From NCBI GenBank assembly GCA_025331565.1, contig JAFREQ010000011.1, forward strand, positions 13,040,001 to 13,104,000: a DNA stretch of 64,000 nucleotides. The letters are read 5' to 3'. The notes beneath the pieces were generated by a model. It did not search any database, was not told the origin of the DNA, and was given only the letters and a program-made list of their open reading frames with translations. The translations under genes and the position numbers were made by a program. Shown here one piece after another: positions 49,034 to 61,414 of the stretch (position 1 is the first letter of the stretch; every line of letters starts with the position of its first letter). This DNA is from Holacanthus passer (lineage: Eukaryota > Chordata > Actinopteri > Pomacanthidae).

Positions 49034-52000
49034 ATGGAGAACGACGCTGGTGTAGAGCAGAAGAATGGCGAAGCTGCTGTGGACCAAGTTAAACAGCCAG
49101 CAGCCACAGCTCCTTTCAGATACACCAAGGTGATGAGAAATGCCAAAAATATCATCATTTAGAGGCCACACAGAGTTCATCCTAACACAATTTAACCATG
49201 CTCATTCATTATACAGGAGGAGCTTCTGGAAATAAAAGAACTGCCAGTGTCCAATGAAAGACCAGAGTGTCTCTCTGAGAAATATGACAGGTAAGAATTT
49301 ATTTCTTGAGGTACAAATCCACACCACACATATATTCAGATGTGAATCAACCAGGGAAGCAAGACTAATCTTGTGAACAGCTTAGGTGTGCTGCACTGAA
49401 AAATCTTTGGCTTGTTTGCGCACTGCTTTTTGACTTTTATCACACCCACTCAAACATAGATTAAATTTGACAGTTAAATCGATCAATTGGCTGGATTGAA
49501 AATTCTCAGGACTGACTCTTATTTAGTCACATTTACTTTAGTCTTGAGTCTCAGTGCAATCCATTTAGATTTAGAAATGATGACCACATACTGTGCTGCA
49601 AGTGACTGGTCAAAGATGTGAATGACAGATTTTCAGGACAACTGTAGAGGACAACTTCTTTAACAACCATCCAAGACAAGCTGTTTGAAATACCAGGCAA
49701 ACCTGTACTTATGTGGGAGTTTAATTAAATACATTTTTTGGTCTGTCACCTGACACCTAATCCATAAAGTCTTTTGTGTGTTTTCTACTTGAATGATTGT
49801 CAGCGGAACCCTGCTGTCTTTCATTCCAGTTATTTAATCAGAGAGTGATTTTCAGACATAGGACTGAATACAATGAAAAGTAGCTGGTGTGCTAGAAAAT
49901 AGCATTGGTCCTCTTGACTCACAGATAAAGGTTGAAATCCATGATTGTAGTTGGATTTTGAATAACCTTGGTCGTGCTGACTTTTACTAAAATGTAGTTG
50001 TTAGACTGTACTATAATTTGTCTCTCTAATGCTCAGAAGCATAAAGAAAATAGAACTATACTGGGCATGTAAACTGTGCGCTGTATTTATCCTTCATTGC
50101 TTCTGTGATTAGCCTTGAATGTTATACATTTATATGTACCATATAAAATCATGTTTTACCTAGTGGCGATTTTTATTTTATGGAAATTTGTCTTAGTTTA
50201 GTCTATAAAGAAATTGAACATGTCTTTTTAATTGTGGGTTGAAATGGTGTTTTGATACAGTGACGGTGTCTGGGACCCTGAAAAGTGGCATGCCTCACTG
50301 TATCCCACTTCAGAGCGTAGCTCTCCTGTGGAAGGTTTTAAGAAGGACTACGTGGATGATAGAGTTCCTTTGAAACGAAGAATCCCAGGTAAATGTCAAA
50401 AAAAACATTAAATTATCTTACAGTCCGTAGGAGGAGAATTATCTTTGTCAAAGAAGATTTACTTATACATCATTACGGAATATAAATGTTGTCTAGAAAA
50501 GGTTTCTGTAATTGTCTAGGCTTAATGTAGGCTTACTTTGGAATGTTGGTGTAGTAATAATGTGAACGTGGTATTTGTTTCTGTGGACATCAAACATCTA
50601 AATCAAGCCCATTTGCTGCATTGTATTCAGATCCTCGTGAGCGATTAAAGGAGGATGATCTGGATGTCATACTGAGCCCACAGCGACGCAGCTTCGGAGG
50701 TGGATGTCAAGGCAATGCTGCACTTGCACCCCATGCCCGTCGCCCAATCAGCCCCCTGGAAAATAAGGAGAATGAGAGTCTCCGTATAGGAGCCGCACGC
50801 CGAATTGGCAGCGGCCGCATAATTGCTGCTCGAGCCTTTGAGAGAGAAGCTCGTGCAGAGAAAGAGAGGGAACGCGAGAGAGACTTTAAGGATAAAAGAT
50901 TCAGGGTTGGTGTTAATTTTTTTCAGTCCATTCATTATGTATTTCCCTTAGTGTTGAGGCTGGGAGGCATTTCTTTGCAATGCTAATGTAAGTAGGATTG
51001 CCAGGAAAGATTACTGCAAAATCAGCGCCCTTCAGTTTGCCTCACAAAACTACCTGTGAAGGTGATTATTTTACAGTAGTGGTTGAAAAGAGAAATGTGT
51101 GGGTGAAATTAAAGCCTTGAACTTAAAAAATCTTTTCATGGAAATTTAATTTTGCTCACTAATAGTATTTCTTGCATTATATAAAGGCAAAGGACATTTA
51201 CTTACTGCTTTACTTAGTTAAATGAGGAGGGTGCTGCTTGAACTAAGAAAATCCTGCTTTATCAGTGTGGTTTCTCCAAACATTGTTTATTTCAATAATG
51301 ATCCATTCATTTAATCAAATTATTGGCCACATGTGAAGTATAAACACAGTGACCATATGTTTGTCTTGTCTCATCCTTTGCAGAGAGATTTTGGTGACAA
51401 ACGAGTGTTTAGTGAAAGGAGAAGGAATGACTCCTATGCAGAGGAGGAGCCGGAGTGGTTCTCTGGGGGTCCCACCAGCCAGTCTGAGACAATTGAGCTC
51501 ATTGGATTTGATGACAAAATCCTGGAAGATGATAAGCGCAAGTCCAAGCGGTCAAGGAAGCGGGCAGAGTCTTTAAAAGAAGGCATGTCAGACCCTTGTT
51601 TTTGTTCTTGTAATGCAGTTTACCCATTTTGTCATGTGTTTTGTTTTAATCTGTGATTTTTGTGCAGTGGTGGAATGTAATGGTGGACAGGCTGGAGAGC
51701 AAGATGTGGGTTTACAGTCTACTGCTGATCAGGAAGTTCCCCACCCTGATGTTCTGCCTGAGCAGTCGACTGGAGACTTTGACTTCAATGAATTCTTCAA
51801 TCTGGAGAAGACCATGCCAGGACTGGCCTCTGTAAGTACTGGGGTGCACTGTGTGGTTTTGTTGGTGTTTTAAAGGTGTGTTAACGTCACAGATGGGATG
51901 GCACTTTTGACTCTCCTTCTTTTGTGTTGTATTCTCCTCTAAGCAGTAGAGGTTTTCAGGTGTATCTGTTCATCCCTGTCAAACCAGACTTGCTATTTTC

Positions 52001-55000
52001 ATGTATTTATATAATGATAAAGCACATTTGAGAGGCTGGATTGAAAATTGTGGTAGTTTTCATCTGACCATGTCCACAATCTGTTCAGGTTTGTTTAGGA
52101 CAAACAAACAAGCCTTTTTGGAGCCAATTATTAGGTGCGCAGATACTTTGTGTCAGCACAAGATTACCTCTGCTGCACTGGCTTGATTTCACTGAACTTG
52201 CTCTATGGTGGGTATTGTCACTGAATGGTGCACTTTCCATATATCTTTAGTGAGTTACTGCATGGGGTTAAAAGGTATCAACAATCCAAATTTATGCCCA
52301 TCATTACAATTATATTAGGCCTGCTTCTAATTGGACAACTCAGCGAACCAGTACCAGACTAAACAATACAGTTGTGTACTGATTGATTTGTGGCATTAAA
52401 TCAACACAAGGCCAAACAGCAGTGCATTCAATGACACTGCCCTCATTCTTCAGCACAATTTGTGCTAAGTCGATGGAAAGCGATCTAAACGTAAGTGTCA
52501 CCTTTGTCCTTGTACCCTTCGGTCTGCCCATTTTTGTATCTCCTTCTCTGTCTCAACAGTGCTGTTTGTGTCTTTCAGATGATAGAGGACGTTTTGGGGG
52601 AAGGCCCTGTATCTGCTAGCCGCTTCAGTCAGTGGTTCTCCAGTAACATGAGCCCTTCAGGCAGCCGCTCCAGCAGTCTGAGGTCCACTCCCCACGAGGA
52701 GCTGGAAAAAGCTAGCAGGTAAATGATTTGATTTTCCCAGAAGGAGTTTCATGTAACTATGTAGCTTAAAGCCAGACCTCTTTTGAAGCTGTGTTTTGGC
52801 AAGTGTTTATATTAAAACCTCAATCTATCAGGTTAACTTCAGGAGGCCAGTTATCCAAATAATTCAATAAATCAGATTTACCGAACAAGCCCCTGGATTT
52901 TTTGAAAAAGACACTACTGAAAGAAGCCAATCTTTACTGCACTCCAGTCTGGCATTAAACTCTTTAAACTTTGTCAACACCGAAGTGCTGCTTTACTGTA
53001 TCACTCTCCAGTGCTGGCTCGCCCATTACGTTCTTGGTTTGTAATGTTCATGCCCCCCCAAACACTGTTCTTTTCATTTCTGTGATGGATGTGCTAAATC
53101 TTGGACTGTTTTGCTCCTCTGAAGGTCTTGAGCCGTGCTGCACGTCCCCTGGCCACGGCCCTGCTCCATACTTCACACCTATTCAATCATCGGAGTGCAA
53201 GGAGAAGGTGGACATCCTGGAGCTGCTGCACAAGGCCAAGATAGACCTGAAGCCTCTTCTCTCCACCCTGTCAGTCAACAAGGCTCGGCTACGGGAAAGC
53301 AGTGAGTGCCAGTTCACTAAAACATTTGCAGTTACACCACAACACAAATTTTACACAAAACACATTTGCAGACAGAATAACCAGGTGAGGGATGTTTCTA
53401 GCTAATCCAGTGAAATAAATATCTGACTAATTGAGATATTTCATCACATGAATTCAAAAATCCTGTGAATCACATATTGCCATACACTTGCCTGCTCACT
53501 GATTTGCAACATTGCCTACAACTGTGAGATATATTAGTAAAATAGTTGTCACTGTTCACAAATTTTCTGTCTCACAGCCTGTGTTGTCATATTGCTCAAC
53601 CTTAGTTCCATAGTCCCAAAGATGACTGTAATTATTAATTATTAAACAGAAAAGAATATTCACGTATGAACTGTTCAGAGATTAAAGTTTCAGTATGAAG
53701 GTTTTCATGGCTTTGAAGAGTTCTCTTGACAGTTTTGTTGTTCCAGATATTGTTTACATTTGCTTCCCTAATGCTGTGTCCAACATCCAGCTGCCAGATT
53801 ACTAATGGGCTCAAAGAATGGATTTCTGTCGGTGTTAAACTTTCTTTGTACTGCTTTTACAGCCTTCAGGATGCTGCATACTTTTGCTGCTGATTTTTTT
53901 TTTTTTTAAACCTCAAATACGTTGAAGCACACATTTTTGGTAGATTACTTTGTAACATGACCGCTTATCTCGATTTACTTTGATCATTGAGCCAAAGATG
54001 AAATGATTGTCCCAATGAGAGTTGTTATATCCCATCCAACAGTATCATAAATCTCTGCACAGTGTTTGGGTGTCTGAGGAATGGATCCATGCATTTGATG
54101 CCGTTATGAAACTAGACTTTGCGATTTACATATCATAGTCTTACTGGTACCTGTAGTAACAAGCCGCAACCAGGTGCAGCCCCTTGAGTATCTGAACCCC
54201 CCTCAATGAATGATGAACTGATTAGATTAGACACAAAACGTGGTTTTGGCCATAACTCAAGAATTCATATGCTAATTATGACCAGATTTAACACAAATGT
54301 CTAATGGGATAATATGACATGACAGTTTATATCCAAAAGGTCAAAGGTCATCTCATTGTGATATTATCATTTTCTGCAAAAGCACTTTTGAACATTATTC
54401 ATCACCATAACTCAGGAACAAAAGGGGCGATACTGAATTGGTGACACTAATCTTGGATGCCCACCTTAAAACTGTGGTGATTGTATAGAGCTTCTGTGTT
54501 GCCTGTGCTAAAGCACTGTGTAACATTTTCTTTGAATACTGTTTGGAACAGTGCTACATAAACTTTAATTTATCCATCTGTCACCAGCTAACTGTGGCGC
54601 GGTGCTCTCGCTGGAGGAAGTGGAGGGAGAGATGAAGGGGATGAAGCTGGGCTCAGAGCCACAGGTGCAGAAGGTGCCGCCTCCACAGAGAGGAAATGGC
54701 ACTCCTTTCATGGCTGAACATTTAGAGGAGGCTTTAACTGGTGGTTCCAGCGCCCGTCCACACTCACGTGACTCCGACATGTCGGCCTTTAATAAACTGG
54801 TCAGCAGCATGAAGGCAAGTGGAACTCTGCCAACTCACCCCAAAACCAACACAAACAATGTAAGTATTTATATATATTTATTTCTCATTCCCATTAACCC
54901 AGATTTACACTGGATAAGTAACAACATTGTGTGTGTTGCAGTGAAACGGGTGACTGTCGATACAAATCTGTCCCTGTGTGATGCTGCATGCAAGCTTTAA

Positions 55001-58000
55001 AACTTAACCTAGATTAACCAACTTTTGAGAACTTCATTAATGGACCAGAAAGTGATGGGCATAAATTTGTTTATCTGTTTTGTTTTTGAATGTTTGATGC
55101 ATGAAAGCTGCAAGTGTCATTTTTATGCAAGTCAGTTTCTGAATTGGTGATCTGGTTTATTTTTGTACTGAAACAAGAACCATGTTAACATGTTATTGGA
55201 TGAATTCTTATTAAAGAAGCTATCAGTACATTCATCCAAAGGCATACCTGACTTGCATGAGGGACACTTTGATCGAGATCGTATGTGGAAATCCATCTCA
55301 GTGTGCTTGTATTGCAGTTTGAGGAGGTTTCACTGAATTCTGTATTTCATAATGTCTACATTTTGTATCAGGTCATCTGATACTTGAAGGCCAGTTTGTT
55401 TGCCATTTTTGTTTTGTTGCATGTCAAAATGCCTACCACACACTGTACATTACTTACTGAGATGGGTTTTTACAAGGAAATGGTTGTTTTTGGGTGTGTT
55501 GCACTTGCCACAAATTCTTCCTCCCTGTACAATGCAGCAACCTTCAGACCCAGCTGTGGTGACGGTGTCTGAAGCTCCGGTGTCTGTTCAGCAGCAGAAA
55601 AACATATTTCAGGTGTGTATGCTGATTATCCTGTCTGGCTAATGCTCACAAATGTTTAGTATAGGCTAGTGGTCTTCACAGGACCACTTTGTTCCTGTTA
55701 ACAGAATCGGGCTGGGTGCAAATTATATTCATTCTGAGGAGGGTCTGTTTTTTTTAAAGGTCTGTGGTTTGTGATGTGAAGTGGTGTGTCATAATCGCAG
55801 GACAAAAATGTGTTTTTTGCAGTAGATGGAAAGTGTAAACTGAAGTGCAGGGGAGAATGACATGTATTGTTGCTCTTTTCAACAGCAGCTGCTCATTAAT
55901 TTGTGGCATCACCAGTCTGGTGCCTGTGTTCTCTTTCTATTTGTTTGTTTTTGGGGCAACTGCATTTTGAATCAGGTCTATTTTTAACCTGACTGTCCTC
56001 TGGTCTATTTCAGATCAGGTCTTATAAACATTACTGTAATGAGGATGAGTGTTTTCTTCTCAGCGTGGTGGCAACACTGCCGGATGACAGTGGGGTGTTG
56101 GAATTGTTGTTTGGAGTTCAGGCTGCCTAATTGTCAACTTTTAGGACTTGTGCAGTTGAAGGATTGTCATGTGCCCTGCTGGGTAGATGATCATATGCAC
56201 TGCTAGCCCTTCAGTGCTGCCACATATTGTAAAGCACTCTGCAGCCCCTTAAAATTAGTCTCAGTTGACAAAAACTCCATCCCACATTTTACAAACAGCA
56301 GTTTTGCACTTTAACTTCCAGACCAATAAAATTAGAGTGAATTGAGACTTAAATATGTGTCTGTGTGCTCATATTGTAGGAGCTCTTGGGAGGTCCTGCT
56401 CGTAGTGGCTCCCCCACACTCCTTGGCAATCTGTTGGGCAGTTCTGAGGGCCCAACGACCGCTGCCCCTCTACATGGCCTACTACACAAGGGCCCGTCAC
56501 CCCCTCTCTTTCCACAGAGGGCACCGTCACCTGACTACTTCAACAGTCGATTGCAACCTTCAGCAGGTAAGTTCATTCCAAAACCAAACCTTTGAACTGG
56601 AGAAAATGCACATTGTGTGCATTGACTTTTCTTTTTTGAATCATTAGGCTTTACCCACAGATTTCATGATCCCATTATCAGATAAATAAATAAATAAATA
56701 ATTAAATAAATGTTGTAAAGATAGTTGTCTAAAATGATGTGAAAAGCCTACAAAAAAGCTTCTTTAGCCATTTCATCCTCCTCACATCCCACATCTTTAG
56801 TTTAAAGTTTTTTGGTTGAGTTGATGGTGTTGGTCAGTCATGCCAGATCATTTCACAGTTTTTCTCCCTCTCATACCTCAAGGTTTTCCTGTTGGTCCTC
56901 AGCAAATGCTGCCAGAACAGTTTGCTGATGTACACAGATCCATCAGCCCCGGATCTGCTGCACAGCAGCAGGTAACAAATGTTTGGACACATTGAACTTG
57001 AATTAATTGCTTTATTGTTGGATTACTGAAAGATATTTTACACATAGATTATTTTGTTCCTGTTTTGGGTGTTATCAGAAGTAAAAATGACAGAAGGTGT
57101 TTTGATTTTAATAGATAACTACAATTTATATGTAAATTGATATTTCATTTTATTTTCTCTTTACCATATTCTAAACTAAATGTTGTAATACATGTAACAA
57201 GTCTCCCTTTGCCTACATAGTGTATCAGTTTTCAGTGGAACAGAAAAGTCACACAGACTGCTCCACAACCAAGCTGCCTAACAAAAATCTTTATTTCTAG
57301 CTTTTATTAACAAATATATAGTTTTTTTGCTTTATTATGCAGAAAAGTACCACTCATCTTAAGACATCAGTTTGGATCTCTTCAATTGTGTATATTTTGT
57401 TTGTTCAGATGAGGGCGCTCTCCATGCCAGTGAATCAGGCAGACCTTGAAGCTCTGGCATTTCAGCAGGACCTTGCTCTCCATGCCCACCACTCATTCCA
57501 GCCCGGCTACAAGCCCCCACAGGACAAATCTTTTCGAAATAGGTTAGTTCTTAATTCATGTTTCACAATTGTATTGGGCTTATTGTCTTGTTAAATTAAG
57601 CAACTTGAAAGATGACAAATGCAGCTTTGTGTGTTAAATGTTACAATAATAATTTGTTTTTACTAAAAAATCGCTTGACAATCATGTAAAAATATTTTGC
57701 TACATATTGACATACATGGGTGTGCTGAATGTATGCACCCAAACCAGATAACAAGACAGTCGCATATGGCTGGTGTGCTTGTGATCCACAGACTGCAGCG
57801 TGCAAATCGCTCCCCTGGTCCAGGCCCTCAGCCTGCTGGAAGAAACTCTCCAGGCAATGCTGTCACAAGCATGGTGAACATAAACTTTATCCTCCCAGCT
57901 GTCATTGTTCTGAGTTGTCATGTAAAGTTATTCTAAACTTTTGTCTGCATTTTCTACACCTCTTGGTTTGCTTGTATTCATGGTTTTGTTTTGTTTTTAT

Positions 58001-59160
58001 TTCAGTTGTCTCCGTCTTTTACGCCCACATCTGTGATCCGCAAAATGTATGCGACAAAAGATAAAAGCAGGGATGACCCATCAAGTCGTTCTGAGACCAA
58101 GGAGGAGGGAGCAGCGCACAGTCACGATGGTACAGAGCATTAAATTACCCATAACTTCCTGATTTGAATCTTAGTGAAAGTATTATGACACTGTAACATT
58201 GGGATTTGGGATTATATGATTACAGACAGCAGCTCCCCAAATCTATACCTGGAAGTGATGGATGGAAATGCTGCCCAGTCTGGGGGAGTAAAGGGTAACT
58301 CACAGACCGTGCCAAACAAGGACCAGGAGCGTCTCAGGCCAGGCTCTGCTGGACACCACACACCCAACATGGCACCTCCAGGACCCTCCTCATCATTCCC
58401 CCGTCCCATCTATCCGGTACCGCTGTTATCACATGTACCTATGGTGCGCCCTCCTCCCCAGCTCCACCCTAATGTTGTTCAGAGAATGCTGGCGCAAGGT
58501 ATCCAGCCCCAGCAACTTGCACCAGCTCTCGTGCAAGCAGGTTAGTTAGGTTTTTTTTTTCTCCATATTCTCATCTTTTCTTAAACTGTATTTAACTATA
58601 ATTGCTTTTTATAAAATGCACCTCATGTTCACCCTCTCATCTTGATGGCCTCTGATTGAAGTCTCTAATTGTACACACAGGTATATTTCCACCACATGTT
58701 GACCTGGCACAACTTCAAGGCTTGCCTCCTGCCCTGCTTGGACAACCGCTGTACCCTCTAAGTGCAACAGGGCATCCACTTCTACCTCCCAGAGCCAATA
58801 CTCAGATGCAGTTAGCAGTAATGCAGCAGCAAATCCAGCAACAGAGACCAAGTGAGTGGAAGTAACGTCAAATATTGCAGCTCAGTACAGGCATGTAAGA
58901 ACTTCCCATTTAACTTCAGTGTTTTGTTTTCAAAGCTCTTAGATTAAACTGTTGTTGTTTGTCTCCTTGCAGTACATCCAAACGTCCCAGGCGCTCAGTC
59001 ACAGAGCCAAGGCCCTCACCGGACAAACGGGTCCCAGCGACATGGGGGCAGCCCCCCTCTAGGCCTCGCCAAGTGGTTTGGATCAGATGTGCTCGAGCAA
59101 CCGCTCCCCTCCATGCCGGCCAAGGTCATAAGCGTAGATGAGTTGGAGTTCCGGCCTTAA
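49034..59160 (+). CDS. eif4enif1: eIF4E transporter (4E-T), nucleocytoplasmic shuttling and P-body protein
   Basis: 4E-T carries eIF4E into the nucleus and represses bound mRNAs in P-bodies. Eighteen coding exons: 49034-49129, 49217-49290, 50261-50388, 50631-50905, 51384-51582, 51668-51831, 52579-52718, 53125-53301, 54588-54859, 55538-55612, 56380-56566, 56883-56971, 57409-57542, 57792-57873, 58006-58129, 58226-58540, 58681-58851, 58973-59160. They would give 962 residues (human 985). The eIF4E-binding motif YTKEELL spans exons 1-2, followed by KYDSDGVWDPEKWHASLYP. Also seen are the CUP-homology part (FNEFFNLEK; MIEDVLGEG), TPFMAEHLEEAL, AFNKLVSSMKASGTLP, SFTPTSVIRKMY, and the end GLAKWFGSDVL...SVDELEFRP. 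Two oddities: the exon 5 donor appears to be GC, and exon 7 has one base too many in an A5 run (52706-52710), which as written shifts the frame at the exon 7/8 junction. Confidence 0.92.
52706..52710 (+). other. A5 run with an apparent one-base insertion in eif4enif1 exon 7
   Basis: Exon 7 enters in phase 0 and ends at AGCAG|GTAAAT with two codon bases left over. Exon 8 (after CTCTGAAG|GT) needs one. With four A's instead of five the reading would be GAA AAG CTA GCA G|GT CTT GAG, i.e. EKLAGLE, matching the family's ELERLAGLE. The extra base is seen; whether it is an assembly error or a real mutation cannot be told. Confidence 0.75.
54190..54500. repeat. Dispersed fish repeat in eif4enif1 intron 8
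   Basis: Phrases such as 'ttggccataactcaagaattcata' and 'caccataactcaggaacaaaaggggcgatactgaattg' are typical of a short repeat seen many times in fish genomes. The boundaries and class are uncertain. Confidence 0.4.
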
Positions 59161-60950
59161 GAAAATAAACACTGTGCTGGATAGCAAGATTTTTTTTTTT
59201 TCCTTTTTGCCCATCTGCACCTCCTTCTACCATAAAAATGTGAACTTTAATTTGAAAGACAGTGAACAGACCAGGACAGTGTAACCCTGCCATGCCTTGT
59301 CTTCAGCCTTGAAGTCACTGCTTTTGAAGAGGCTTATCAGCAGAAATGGCAAGACGAGTGATGGCGATTAGTTTTGCCGACTGAGTGAATTTTTTTTTTT
59401 TTCCTTTTATTTGTATTCGGCTCTGCACAGTAAATAATGTATAGGCCCAATTGTACAGACCATGGGAAAGAATCTTATTCTCCCTGTATATAGCTATTTT
59501 TTCCTTTTCTTGGTATGGGGGAAGGTGAAACTATCCTGCAGTTCAACTGAAAACTGTCAGAGACAAAGTCACCAAGAGCTGGTAGCATTCCTTTGTCTTG
59601 TCCAACTTTAATTTCCCCCCTGAAGTTCAGAGAGCGGGCTACTGCTAGTGAGAAATGTTGGATTGATGAGTAACTCAAGTGTATACTCTACCCTTCCTTT
59701 GTGGCATGGCTAGTAGCCCTTTTCTCTAGGTGTGACTGGCTGGAAGATTTCAAGACGACTCCAGGGGATGCAGCTAGAGCTGGTTGTGCCTTTTTTTTGT
59801 TTTGTTTTTTTCCCTTCCTTTTAAACTGTATCCTCTCTCATCCAACCAGTCACTGGGGGGCAGCACTGCTCACATTGTCAATTTTTTGAGGGTGGTTGGG
59901 ATTCAGTTTATGTGCTATTAAGTTATAAAAAGCACAAATAGAATTAATAAATAAAATCTTGAGTAAAACACAATTTGCTTAATTGCATTAAATGGATTTG
60001 CATTTTTTTATTTATGTACTGAATATATACAGGTCGCTGAGTGTAAACGTGAACAGAGAACAGTCTATTTTCTTAACGTCGGCTGTACTTGCCAAAAGAA
60101 ATACTGAAGCTTGTCTTGTAGGTTCTTTGTGATCTCATCCAAAATGGGTGTAAAAACACATATTAGGATACCTGGCACATAAGGTTGTGCTACTTGAGAC
60201 ATTTATTTGAGTTACCTGCTTATGTTTATTTGGTGCAAGTCTAGAGTCCAATGTAGACCAGTGGAGCTAGACAATTAAATGGCCAGGATCAGTGAGATAC
60301 CCTGATATTTGTTTGTTGCAGCTATGCGTGAGCCGGTAACTGACAAGACGTGTCAGTGCAGAAATACCATCCACTATTTACATCTTTTAAATGCACATCT
60401 TGGTCACAATTCTTTAATAATCACATCTAATGGTGCCTTATTGTTTGTCATATTTTTCTTTAAGAAAAGGGTATCTGCCTCAAATCCAGTATTGATCAGG
60501 CGTTAGTCCAATGCAATGGCCAGTGATAAATTCAATTTTAGAGAAGATTGCAATGTTAGGTATTTGTAACACTGTCAGAGAGGTGTTTATTATTTCATTG
60601 CAGTGGTGGAATGGATTGTATTAGTTTCTAATATCCTGCCTCCTTAATGTGCCACAAAGGAGTGGACAAAATAAGTGGTAATTCAGTATATCTAAAAACT
60701 GATTAAATATGTGTCCCTCTGGAAAAACACCTTTATCAATACTCTCCAAACTGATAATCAATTTTTAATTAATAGATATATATGTTTTAATAATACCAGA
60801 TGACACTGCTCTGAGCTTCTTTGTTTACATTTAATGTCACCTCTTTCATTATTGTGTTCTAGCCGAGCCAGAAATCACCTTAAGTGACTCGTACAGTCTA
60901 ATGTTTTACATGTGTCCTGAATGTGCTCACAGACAGTGATCGTGGAGAGA
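59161..60950 (+). other. eif4enif1 3' UTR and downstream flank
   Basis: This is T-rich sequence after the stop. An AATAAA at 59164-59169 is too close to the stop to be likely; the one at 59946-59951 in an AT-rich context is the better poly(A) signal. No coding exon is seen between it and the patz1 5' region. Confidence 0.5.
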
Positions 60951-61414
60951 AGGGGGTTTTTATGTTTGTGGTTTGTTGGGGGAGGGGTTTTATAAACAGA
61001 GCAGGCAGGAAGAGGAGACCTGCGTGTTCACATGTTGGCAAAGCTAAGGACGTGAAAGACCCCCGCGGTGCCGGACTCTAATCTACTAAAGTCACTCCTA
61101 TAATAATGAGGAAATTATTGTAAAAAAACACCTCAATATTAAACCTTTTTCCACAAAACAAGAGCGACCCCCACCCCCCTGAAGAAGCCGGGGTCAAAGT
61201 TCACAGGAAGCTGGGGGGCTGCCATTTTTTCCCTGCTGCTGCTGCTACTAGCTAACATTTAACGTTAGATGCTAAAACGACGGGGAGGGGCGGCTGGTTT
61301 CTAGCTGGAATCAACGGCTCGAAATCGGCGCACAAAAAGAAAAACACATCCGTCATTTTCCTTTTTTCTCCGACCATCGCCGCTAACAACCAGTGCGATT
61401 TGGATGAATCCGGC
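60950..61414 (+). promoter_or_regulatory. patz1 promoter and 5' UTR
   Basis: This is GC-rising sequence with C-rich tracts directly upstream of patz1. The 5' UTR appears contiguous with the first coding exon. It contains an upstream ATG at 61400, in the same frame as and 15 bases before the chosen start. Confidence 0.5.

Noticed and set aside
52971..53124. Extension of eif4enif1 exon 8 upstream of the acceptor
   Set aside because: The open frame continues to 52971 but this part has no similarity to the family, and CTCTGAAG|GT gives the expected GLE start.
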